From assembly GCF_047948215.1 (NCBI RefSeq), contig NC_134456.1, positions 14,471,730 through 14,535,729 on the forward strand: a DNA stretch of 64,000 nt. Direction: 5' to 3'. The position numbers and the translations under genes were made by a program. Below are positions 1-12,700 of this stretch, piece after piece (the first letter of the stretch is position 1; each line of letters opens with the position of its first letter). The stretch is from Lycorma delicatula. Taxonomy: Eukaryota; Arthropoda; Insecta; Hemiptera; Fulgoridae. The notes beneath the pieces are model-generated. The model was not told where the DNA came from and did no database searches. It saw nothing but the letters and a program-made list of their open reading frames with translations.

Positions 1-1
1 T

Positions 2-33
<32 letters not shown>

Positions 34-45
34 GGGGGGGGGGGC
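2..45. repeat. Compound microsatellite (TA)n(TG)n with G run
   Basis: A TA tract passes into TG and then a homopolymer of about twelve G. It lies downstream of the DNAJC7 stop. The length may be unreliable in assemblies. Confidence 0.9.
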
Positions 46-238
46 AAAGCTGTGCTGTTCATAAGCAAACCATGTATTTGATTGCACAATTAACACGCAT
101 TCATTGCATTGGCAGCCAACTTAGCACAAAATTTATGAATTGTATATGTTTTAAACAAATGTATTTTTGTGAGATGTAAATGTGAACATTTGTTCATCAT
201 AGTAATAATGCAGAAAAAATATCAAAAAGAAGAAAACT

Positions 239-244
239 TTTATT
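239..244 (-). terminator. Candidate poly(A) signal of DNAJC7
   Basis: AATAAA reads on the minus strand about 400 bases past the stop codon, followed by a T-rich stretch. An ATTAAA variant at 444-449 is nearer the stop. Which one is used cannot be decided from sequence. Confidence 0.3.
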
Positions 245-637
245 CATTTCAATAACACAATAAAAAAATTACTATAATAATATTTTTATAACTCTTATAT
301 CTAAATTTAACTCAGTAAATGAGTATACCTTTAAAATGAAACATCTATCAACAGGAAAAAAAAATGTTTTCTATACTAACATCGATGTCTTTTTTTTTTT
401 AACAATGAAATATTTAAGAAAAAAGTTAATCATTGAATAATAATTTAATAAAATATAATAAATAAAACAATGAATTATTAATAAAAAATATACATTAAAA
501 AATAAATATTAAAAAGAAATTTCTGTAAGCAACCTCTTTTTATATTAATTCTATCATCTTATTACTTCCTTAAGTAATAACTTAAAGAGATCACTAAATA
601 AGGGATAAAGAGTTTTTTCCAATTAACATCAAACAAT

Positions 638-753
638 TCAATGGAACTGGAATGTAAAACCACTGGAGAATGGACCACCACCACCAAAATGGAATGAACC
701 GGCACCTGGATCGCTGAAGAAAGTTTGGAATAAATGGTTTGGATCAATATTAG
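638..753 (-). CDS. DNAJC7: DNAJC7 exon 10 (Gly/Phe-rich tail and stop)
   Basis: It encodes residues 461-498, starting [13 protein letters not shown], then a run of four glycines, ending FTFQFH before TGA at 638-640. Human DNAJC7 ends with the same kind of Phe-rich tail, which supports this as the true terminal exon. Confidence 0.94.
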
Positions 754-3700
754 CTGAAACAAAAAAAAATTGAATCATTTAATAAATGTTTTTTTAACAT
801 GAAAAAAAGTTTTTGTCAATATATTAAAATGAAGTTCACTATTCAACTATTTATAATCAATAGTGACATCAGTTGTTAACAGAACATAATACTATATATT
901 TGGAAAACAAATGAGACATCTTTATCGTGCTTTCTGCAACGACCTTCAACTACTCACAACTGGATCAACTTCTGCAGCAGCTACCTCCTGCTATACTTTT
1001 AAATGTAAGCTATTCTCCTTCAGTAGACAGATTCACTGTCATAAATCAACAGGCTAAAAATTATCAATTCAATAACCATACTGGGCTAATCACTAGAAAA
1101 TAAACATTCCAGAGAATAGCAGTTTAGAAAACTAAAGGCTGTAGAGTAAGAATAAAATTCCAATGGGCAAAAATCTTCTATAAAAGTACTAGAGTGCCTA
1201 CAGAAGGTTTTTAAAGGTACAAGATTTGGTAAAGGGAAAATTCTGATACTCATCTCCCCATGGTAGAGAGGACAATGATCGTATATATTAACTGCTAGTA
1301 CATGTACACATCTAACAAATGAAGGGTTACTCTCAGTATAAAAAGTTCCCCCATTACAAGTTCCAATGGCCTCCTAAGATGGTGGATAAGCAGTGGTGAG
1401 TACAGGTTACTTACTGCCTTGGAGGTGAGAAACTGCCCCCAAAAGCAAAGGAACTTCTTAAGGAAGTCAATAGTATTAGAATATTTAAGGCGATGGTAAA
1501 CTACAGGATTAAAAATCCAACTGATAATTCCTTGATGCTGGCATCTGTTAAATGTTCTAGTTAAAATAGCTCCTCATTTGGATCTCCAGGAGGGACTACA
1601 AAAGAAGTCAAAGGTCTGACTTCATATACAAACCTGGAATGTCAAACTTTGTTAGAGTACAACATTAGAGAATTTCAAGAAGGAAATGAAATAAAATGGA
1701 TATATTAGGACTGAGTGAAGTAAGGTGGGAAGACCATATTCTATAAGTAAGGTGGATCAGTTTCCACATTCTATTCTGGCACAAAGAAAGGAAAAATGGA
1801 GTAGCAATAATTATGACGACTGAACTAGTAGAATGGATACAGAAAGTATCTTATTTAAATGATAAATTAATTCTGTTAAGGATTGGGATGTTACCAAAAG
1901 ATCTTGTTAGAGTACAAGTACATTGATTTATGAAGAAGAAAATATTGAAGAAGTGTATGAGTATTGAAAATGAAATAAAATCAGAAAAAGGGCTGCTGTA
2001 AGGTACTGGGAGACTGGATTGCTGTGGTTGAAGAAGGTAAAGAAGGAAATGCGGTAGGAAAATTTCGCTTAGGATAAGGAATAAAAGAGGAACAGATAGT
2101 AAAATTTTACAAAGAGAAAAAATTACTTATAACAAACACTTGATTCAAAAACCATGAAACAAGGTATATATGGGTATCTGCTGGGAACTACGTATATCAG
2201 TTAGACTACACTTTAGTAGATGAAAGGTATAGGAATGCTATTAAGAAAGTCAATGGAATACCAGATATAATAACAATCATGTGCTGCTTATGATGAAATT
2301 GAAAATAGCTTTAAGGAAAGAAGAAGAACCAAATGCAGTCAAGAATTGAGACTAGAAAAGTTGAAGAAATGGGATGAGGAAACAATGGGAGAAAAACTAG
2401 CTAAGGGGGCAATTAAAAAAAAAAAAGCAAAAAGGGAAATAAGAACAGTGAAGAGACCAGATGTGAATAAAAAATGGCATATTACAACAATAAAGGAAGA
2501 AGCAGACTATTATGGGGAAAACAGAACCAAGAAACTGTGGGTAACAACAGAAATGCAAAAGAAAATGGAAGAAGGCGGTGTAAGAGACAGTTGGAAAATG
2601 AAAGAACAATGTATTGGAAATTAAACAATGAGTTAAGAAGAGAAACACAGAAAGCTAGAGGATCTAGAAAAGAAAGAGCACTACAACATGTAGGAGAATG
2701 AATAAGGTGCTATATAAGATCCATGTAAAGAGAATGGTAAAATGAGAGAAGTTGAAGGTATGGACTTAAACATGGAAACAGGAAAGGAAGGTACTGAAGA
2801 GGATAAATGATTATATTAAAATATAAAGTTCAGAAAGCAATTAAAAAATGAAGAATACAAATGCTTGGAGGAAGCAGTGGAAGAAACAGTTGGAACAGTG
2901 TAATAGGATACATAGTACGGGAGAATGTCCTGAAGACTTTGTGAAAACAGTAATACCTACTCCAAAGATAAATGGTACCAGAAAGTGTACAGAAAGACAG
3001 AACAATAACTTTAACAGCCCGTGCAACTAAAATTTTGTTTGAAAATTAAATTAAATTTTGTTTAACTAAACTTTTGAGTCCTTAGTAGCTTGATGACAGA
3101 GATGCCATCAAGCTACTAAGGATGGTTGGAGAGATATTTAGAGAAGAAGAAGAATGAATCTGTGTTTCGTAGATTTAGAGAAGGCAATCAATAGAATCCC
3201 GTTACAGAAAATGATGGATCCTTCAATAGAAGAAAGCAGAATAGTTAATTAAATAGAATGTTAATTAAATAATTATACATGAGAAACAATAGCAATGAAA
3301 GTAAAAAGTATGTGACTGTATGTGTCTAGGTTGGGGTGTTAGGCAAGGATGTCTCTAACAGACACCAACATATACATTGAAGATATAATGAATACATAAG
3401 AAGAAAGAGAATAAGAGTATGAGGAAGCATTAAGGTTTGCTAATGGTATTGTAATTCTAGCTGATGACACCACATGATTCAAAAATTTTTAACAGTTCTA
3501 AGGAAGGGATGAAATATTATGTAATAAAAATAAATATAGGAACAACTTATGTACCAGAAGTAAATAAAAAAAGGATTTAGGGATAAGACAAGTGAAGGAA
3601 GGATTGAAAGTAAAATTATTTCGGTACTATGGTGACAGAGGACTGGAAGAGCACGAAGAAAATAAAAGGAAGGATAGCAATGCCAAAGAAAGCCCTCAGT

Positions 3701-6700
3701 GAGAAGAGAGAATTACTATGTAATAAAAGTCTGAATTTTAAGAAAGAGGTTAGACAAATGTTTATGTAAGGATTGTCTTGTAAAAAAATCTTCTAAAAAT
3801 CTACAGCCTTTCTCTTAAAACAAATATTGTATAAAACATAGTTAATGGTAAGTAATTAAACCATTAAAACTGGAATATGTGCCCCATTAACAATGTTTTA
3901 TAAAATTATCTTTGTAAACTCTTTCAAGAACATGCTTGCTAAACATCATTTATAGGTATACAATTTTTATTCGCAGTGCAGTAAAAATAGACTGAAATAA
4001 AGGGAAACAATCAATTTCATTAAATTAAAAAATTATACACAACAGTACATAATTTTGGAACTAATTAGTAAATTCAGTATATTTACAATGGATTATAACT
4101 TGATGTGTAATTATTTGATAAATTAGTTATTTACCTCCCATACATTCACCATCATCTAAATCTTGTCCATTATCATAACGTGCTCTTTTTTTTGGATCTG
4201 ATAAAATACCATACGCTTCTCCAACTTCCTTAAATTTCTTCTCTTGTTCTTTCTTCTCACCTTCTGACGCATTCGCATGACGATCTGAAACAAATAATGA
4301 ACTTTTCAAGTATTATTCAAAAACATAAATAAACAGTATTCAATAAACAATGATGATGATGATGAAATTATGTAGAGGCAAGTTTATAGATAAAAAACAG
4401 GCAGCTTGTTTATAGAATAGATAAGACAGAATAATTATAACAAATTGATCTTTTCATTACCAGTGGTATTTCTCAATAATTATATTTTACAAGTTTAATT
4501 CCATTTTATCAAGTAACAATAGTAGAAATTATTTGAAAATTAAATATCCAGAATTCTCATTTTAAAAATCTTCAATTTTGATCTTCTTGCCAAATGAAGT
4601 TGAAGTAACTATGTATTCTCAAGTTATGTAGCCGAGCATTGTCATGGAGAAAGACAATGCCTGATGACAACATTCCTCTCTGCTTATTCTGAATTGCCCT
4701 TCGTAGACGTTGAAGAGTCACGCAGTATGAGGCTGCAGTGATGATCATGCCACGTTCCATGAATCCCAAGAGAACTCCATTCCAGTCCCAGAACACAGAA
4801 GCCATACACTTTCCGCTGGAGAAGGTTCACTTGAACTTCTTTGGTTTACTGGGAGAATGAGAATTCATCCACTGTTTGGATTGTTTTTCTGTTTCTTCAG
4901 TTTCTAAATGGACCCATGTCTCGTCCCCTGTGACAATTTTGTTCAAAAAATCTTCTCCTTCATTGTGGCAGCGCTGGAAAAACGTTAGGGAGGCGTCCAT
5001 TCTCATTGTTTTGTGATGGTCGGACAGCATCTTAGGAACCCATCTCGCACACAGTTTGCGGTACTTAAGTCTCTCACTCACAACGGTGTAGAGAGCTGAC
5101 CTTGAAATTTCAGGAAATGAATCACTCAATACATAACAGAAATTGTGAACCGACGATTTTCTCAAATTGCCTCATCCACTCACTCAACGAGATCATCGGC
5201 TGACACTCGCTTCCTCCCCTGACCGCCTGCATCCTGAACATCTATATGTCCTGCTTTAAAGTTCCTGCACCACTGTCGCACTTTGCTGTCACTCATTGAA
5301 GTTTCACCATACACATTACTTACTCGTCGATGAATTTCGGCTGCACCCCTTAGCCTGAAGAAATCAAATTACCACACGCACTTCACACTTGGCAGGAGAT
5401 GCTATTGTTGTAGACAAGTTTACGTGCTAGCTGCGTGTTCAGAACTAAACGAAGTAATGCGGCGTGATTGAAGGCCATACTAGAGATGCTGCGCAACACA
5501 TATGCACAAAGGTTTATCTGATTTTTGCGCGGGTTTTTATTTCGCGACCGATCGGACCTTGAAAAAAAATAACCCTTGTATATATATATTAATTTTAAAT
5601 AGCAACATTCTAAACCCATCTCTCAAGAATCATAGGAAATAAATACAAAAATCAGATTATTCCCCTTCATCCCCAGTTTGTTGTTAATAACTATATTTAG
5701 TCAAATAAATTTTATTCAACAGGAAAGTGGAAAACAAAAAAATAGATTCATTTAATTATAAATAATGCTATTTACCACAAAAACTTGACCACATTTCTTG
5801 TTCTTTAAAAATTTATAAAAAAACAATTCTGTATAGATTAATTATCCAAAATATTTAATTAAAATTATATAAAATGATAAAACTACACACAGCATAGGTA
5901 AATTTACAAGCCTTATACTACAAAAAAAATATAAAATTTATGAAAAGTTATTCAATCACTTTATTTTGTTAAAAAACAATAATATCAAACACGTTACACA
6001 AGATGAAGTAAACTATAATTAAAAGTAGCAGATAAATTCATTGTTTGTAAGGACACAAACCTGGATGGTGAACAAGTGCTCGTTTTCTATAAGCTTTTTT
6101 AATATCTTCTGTTGTGGCACTTCGATCAATGCCAAGTATTTTATAATAATCTTTTCTTTTTGACTTTTTCAGTTCTAATTTTGCTTCAGCCAACAACCTC
6201 TTATTTTCTGAAAAAAATAATTAAATGATTATACTTATTTTGAATAACTTTAAATCATTATTGTGAATGAATAAAATTCTTTTCAATACTGGAAAAATTA
6301 GTACTAAAACAATTCCTGTTACGTAAAAAAATTTATTTCAGTCAGATGTAACTTAATGGATCCATTTATTAGATAAATTATCAACATATAAGTACTATTA
6401 TGTACATATCAACTCTGTTATATTTTCGATACAAATGATAAAAAAATTTAAGAAAATAAAATAATGTAAAAATAATGCACATATTTATATTTTCAGTAAG
6501 AATCAAATACATTTGTCTTTCAAATCATTTAAATTTTTATTAAAAATAATAGTAAGATATTATTTAGGACTATATGCTCAGGATGTGCAGATAAAATGAG
6601 ATAGCCATTTTACCAATAACTACAAATATACAGAAATCAACAACATTATATAATAAAAAACCTAATAGTACAACTGATAACATGTACAGCCTTCACCATG

Positions 6701-9700
6701 CTTAACCATTTCCAATGTTTCACAACACCAATTTCAGCAAAAACACACATTAAATTATAAGGAGAAAGTATTTCTCCTTATAATTAATTTCTCCAGATCA
6801 AAAACTTAAATTAGTGGCAACTGTGTCTGTAACAAATAAAATAATTTGGAAAACAAGCATATTTTTAAAGCATTACCAGGACTTTTGTCCATGCGAACTA
6901 CTTTCTCATAATCATGTACGGCATCTTCATACTGTTGAAGATCCATATAGCATTTTGCCCTACGGAGAAGTGCTTTTAGGTAGTTCTCATCCAATGTGAG
7001 GGCAGATGTACAATCTGTTACTGCTTCATTAAGGCGTCCAAGCTGTTAAAAACAAAACGCTGTTTTACATTTAAAAATACTTTACTATAAATAGCTTGCA
7101 CATACTATATTAAATAAACTAAACAATAACTGAACGAGACTGTCCATCTAATTTTCAAAACAATCAAAGTAAAAGTCACCTTGAAAAAATTCCAATAGTC
7201 TTAAAACCCCAGTAAGCAGTTTTAAAAATGAAATTACTTCGGAGGTACTTTTGAGAGTTTCTTCAATGCTATTTTACATAATACTATTAAATAAACAATA
7301 TTTTTTTTTTTATAAGAAAATACTACATTTTGGGAGTTTTATTCATAGAAAGTATTTAAATGACAAATAGTTGCAGTCTAAAATTACAGGCGGAACATTT
7401 TACACCTTTCAAATTGTTCATTCATAAAAAATTGTAATAAATTCAATCTTACTAGATCCTTTAATGTCCTTTAATTTTGTCAAAAAATCATCATTTTCAT
7501 TCCTACCAAACCATACTGAATGTATATTTACATTCAGCAATGCAATTACCTTGTACATAGTTCAGAATGAAACATTTTTGATGAACATAACATTATTTTT
7601 AGAAATGAACAGTTTAGGTAGTAATTCAGAGTGCAATATGCAATGATTCCAGTTTTAGTAACAATGGTGAACATGAAATATTGTCATGTATGTTTTCATG
7701 TTTATCTTAAATTAAGTTTTTATTTGGTAATTTATCATCTTTCTTATAGTTTTATAGTACTTATCTTGGAAGATAAGTACATCTTTTTCATTCCTTTGAC
7801 ATTCAGATAGTGTGAGAGCCAATAAGTTTCTGGCATTGTATGTCAAGAGTAGATCAATTCTATTGTAGAATTAAGTAATGATTCTTGTTTCAAAGTTTAT
7901 CATTATGTACTGTACGTTAATAACTTCTAGTTTCTAAAAGTTGTATATTAGTTATAAAATGATTTGCATATAGTATTACATACAGGAATGAAAATTATTT
8001 ATTAATTTTTTTATTAGCATGGCTTTTAAAAGAAATATGTATAAACACAATAAGAATAGATATATTATAAATAATCTGAATATTTATTTTTTAACTTAAA
8101 AACAGAAAAAATATTTTAAAAATATTTTTTTTAAATATATACTCTGCAGCATTGTTATGTACTAGAAAATTTTCGTACGGGATGGCATGGTAGGTGTTAA
8201 TGAGTAAAGCATGATAAATAACAATAAAATATTAACTAAATGTTTGTTGTACGAGAAACTGCATCTCTCCCTCCCTTCACCCACATGTTCTATCTTTAAC
8301 ATCAAGAAGTATAATTCTGCAAATTAAAGGGTATGTAACAAAGTAAAATTAATAACAAACAAATAAATCCAAATTTAAACCATTTTTCTACATAATGTTA
8401 GGCGGTTTTACAGTAGTGTATTATTATTGAGTTAAGGATGTAGATTACACCATTAAGAAAATTTGAAGATTTACTAAACAATTACTTCACTGAAACTGGT
8501 ATTCTTTGACACTTTCAATTAAAATACACCCAAAATAAAATCAAAAAGTGAAACTTATTAAAATTGTTACATTATTACAATTTTTAATTGTATAGAATAT
8601 ACTATCATCAAGATTTTTTTTTACACTTTGAAAAAATCTTAATTTTATGATCAATAATACATTGCCATTAGAATATTTTACTATCTGCATGTTATTCCTG
8701 AAATATTTAAATTCCAAGTTCAATACCATAAACTTTGTAAATTCCATTTCCACTGTAACAACTATTGCACATCTAACAATATTTACAAATTTATAAATTG
8801 CAGTTAACCAATGTCCACTGAATAGCCTAAACACACACTAGAAGAAAGCACTAGTGTAAAAAATTAATAAATGATCACAGTGTAATATCAACAAAGAAAT
8901 CCATGAAATCAACTGTGTTATCCTTAATGAGATCGTAAAACCACAGAAAGCTAAATCTGCCACAGAATATACTAACTCAATTTCTTCAAATTAGTAATTT
9001 CTAATACTTTGGTTTATAATACTTTGCATATTTCATACAAGGTTTGGTAAAAAAAAAAATAGGCAGAATTTTTAAATATCCTGGGCTATTAGGTCCAATT
9101 ACCACAATTTTTTTTTGTTGCATTGGTACATTTCTAATGTATATTAATATCGGTAGCCATATTGAAAAGATTTCATGCGATTTTAACTTGTGGAAAAGGT
9201 AGAACTAAGAATTTTCATTAAATTTTGCTTTAAGAAGGGAATAAAGTGCTGTATCGCATTGTATATGTTGAATGTTGCTTTTGGGATTCTTCTATGAATA
9301 AAACAAGTGTTTACAAGTGGTACAAATGTTTCCAAGAGGGCCATAAAGATATTGAAAAGATGCAATCGTCCTGACAACATCTCATGACAACATTAAAAAA
9401 GTGAAGAAAATAGTTATTTATGGACAATTGCTGAATCGCATTAAAGAGATTGCAGATTAACATTAGCATATCATTTGGCTCATGCTGGGCAATTTTTTCA
9501 GATGTTTTGGGCATGAAACACGTGGCAGCAAAATTTGTTCCAAAACTGTTGAATTTCGACCAAAACCAGAGCAGAATGAACATTGCTCAGGAGCTGCTGA
9601 ATGAAGTGAACGATTCAAAACTGCTCAGAAGGATCATAAGAATTGATGAAACATGGGTATGACGAAACTAAGGCCCAATTGTCCCAATTAAGCTTTCTGA

Positions 9701-12700
9701 AGAGCCAAGACCAAAATAGTTTGTCGAGTTTGATCGAATGTGAAGGTTCTGATCACTGGTGTTCTTCAATTTCAACGGCTTAGCGTATCATGAGTTCTGG
9801 CCACCAAGTCGTAGTCAATAAGGAGTACTACCTGGAAGTTCTATGCCGTTTGTGTGAAGTAATCCAAGGAAAACACCCGGATTTGTGACATAACAATTCA
9901 TGGCAACCGCACCACGATAATGCAACTACTCACACTTCACTGCTTGTTCGTGAATTTTTGGCCAAGAACAACACAGTTTTGATACTTCAATCTTTGTATT
10001 TGCCAGACAAGGACCCCCTGTGACTTCTTCCTATTCCAAAGCTGAAAAGAACCGTGAAAGGATGTTTTTCCAACACTGAAGAGATAAAGACAGAATCGTC
10101 GAAGGAGCTAAATGCCATATCAAAAATTGCATTCCACAGCTCCTTCAAAGATTGAAAAAAGTGCTGGCACAAATGTATTACATCTGAAGGGGAGTACTTT
10201 GGAAAATCAATATTGTTGTATAAATATTTTTTGAAAGAAACTAAAATTCTGCTTTTTTTTATCATACCTCTTACAACAATTTTTGTGTGAAATACAAAAA
10301 AATGTGTTCATTTTAATAAGTTTACAAGCCTTAAAGTGAAAGATATAAAACAAGCATTCTATAACAGTAATAATAATACAAATAAAAGTAAATAAAGCTT
10401 AAAGTTCATTTTATGGAACTGTGTAAATATCTTGGTAAAACGATACCAAGTTATTCACTGATATTCAAAGATCATGATAAATAACAGCGAATAGCAATAA
10501 ACCCAACAGCATTCATGTTTCTAAGCATGGAATGGTACTCTACACATATGAGAAAAAATTAAGTTGGATACCATAATCTACACAATCAACAAATTTAAAA
10601 CATTTAATCACAAGTCATTGCCTAAAGAAAACCTGCAGCCATAATATCCAATTAGCATCACCTAGCAGCAGAGAAAATATTAATAATTTACATAACCCAA
10701 ATTTTTTAAAATTGCTAATGCAAATGATAAGTCGGTAAACTAAAATGTATAAAAAATTTATTTATACATTAAATAAAGCTGAAGATTTATGAATGGTGAA
10801 GTTTTATTAAAAATTAACAAAATATATATAACGGACTAATCATGTTTAATAAATTTACAAATAACTTTATAAATTCTTAAAACCCATTTCTTTTTGACTA
10901 TATATAGAACAAACTACTTCTAATCATAGAAGGTGTTTGATTACAATTAATTAATACAGAAGATGTTAATAATGGTACTTCCTTTCATACCTTTGATGAT
11001 ACTGTAGCTCTGTTAAAATATAATTTTGCATTTGCCGATGTATTATTTGGATCAATATGAAGTGCTTCACTGTATAGTGTATAAGCCAATAAATAATTAC
11101 CGTTTTTGAATGCCTCATTACCTTCTTCTTTCTTTTGTTTCAACTGTTTTGCTCTCTTTCAACAGAAAATAAATCAAATACATATTTATCAGAAAAGTTA
11201 TTAAGTTTCACAAATTGAATACAAAGCTAAAATTTAATAAATGTCAATAATGTATGAATAAGATAAATAAAAGAATTTTATACATAAGCAAACAATGAAC
11301 AAAGAAAGAAAGAAAGAAAGAACATTTAATAAATCATAAAGACTTTAAAAATTAAACCAATCAAATAAAATTATTTAAACATTTAAAAAATAAAAAATTA
11401 GCTCTCATTTTCTAGATTAAATTTATATTACATATTCAATACAATAAACCAACACAAACATACATCAAATCATATAAAAATAAATTTTGAATTAACTTTA
11501 AATAGAGAACACAATTTATTTTAAATGCCATCTGTTCTACAAACTTGGAAGAGAGTATTAATATTTATGTTATGAGATTTATGAATTATTCCTTATCAAC
11601 TTATAAATGTTAATGAGAATATAGATTTGCATGAGTAAATTTCAATTCATATAACAAATTACAACTCTGTTATGAACTTTTTAATCAAAATAAATAATCA
11701 GTATAAGCAAGAGGAATTATTTACATTTATTTTTTTGAAGCTTATTTATTTTTCAAATATTGTTATTTTAACCAATCATATTACCGAATTCAAAACATTG
11801 TTTTACTGAAGGGGGATTACTAATCAACAGACCAAACATCAATACCACCAGTCTAACATTACTGTAAATTAGCAAGATAAAAACAATCACGTGGGTTGAA
11901 AAGATTAGGTTTTTATTTACATACACGTAACTAATTAACTGTAAATGTAGGATTATGAGGGGTCATTCTCATGTTTCATCAAACTCAGTGCATAATGCAC
12001 GAGTATTTGAAAATAAAATAGTTACCTTCCTCGCATTCAATAAATATAATAGTAACAGAATCATTCAATTTAACCCAGTAGCGCTTCAGTTTTATGTGAA
12101 TTTTTATTTAAAAAATGCAGATGTTCTTATTTATATGCGAAAGTGCAAAGATAATAAATTGCAATCATAAAATGTAATAAATAACCATAGAGTCTATAAT
12201 ATACTACAAAGATATTCCAAATCAAGCATTCATCAATTAGCAGTTGTTTTGTCAAGGGAAATCAATTCTCTCATTTAACTAGCTATAATATCTTTTAAAC
12301 AGTTTTCCTCCAAGGGAAATAATTTAAAATAATACTGGAGTCTACAGTTATACCATTGTGGTTCACAGAATGCTGAATTATCATTAATTTCAAACACAAC
12401 TATTCTTACATCACATCATCAAAGTGATAAGACGATAACAATGTTAAAAACTGTCAAAAAAGTAATCTCTCTTCACTTATAATGAAATAAAATGAATCAT
12501 TGATAACATAATAAATAGATACTGCTACATAATTAGGTAAATTAACAAAAGAAAACAGTCTGCAAACCTAACAAACTGAAATTTTTAACTCTGTGAAATG
12601 ACCCTAAGTCGCATCCTATAACTCAACTATTAAATCTAAATTCATAACAATGTAGAGAGGATACCTGTTAAAAAACCTATCTTACTTAATAAAAATAAAA

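Noticed and set aside
8541..8834. 97-residue minus-strand open frame in intron 6
   Set aside because: Hydrophobic and Asn-rich by base composition only. It overlaps no conserved motif.
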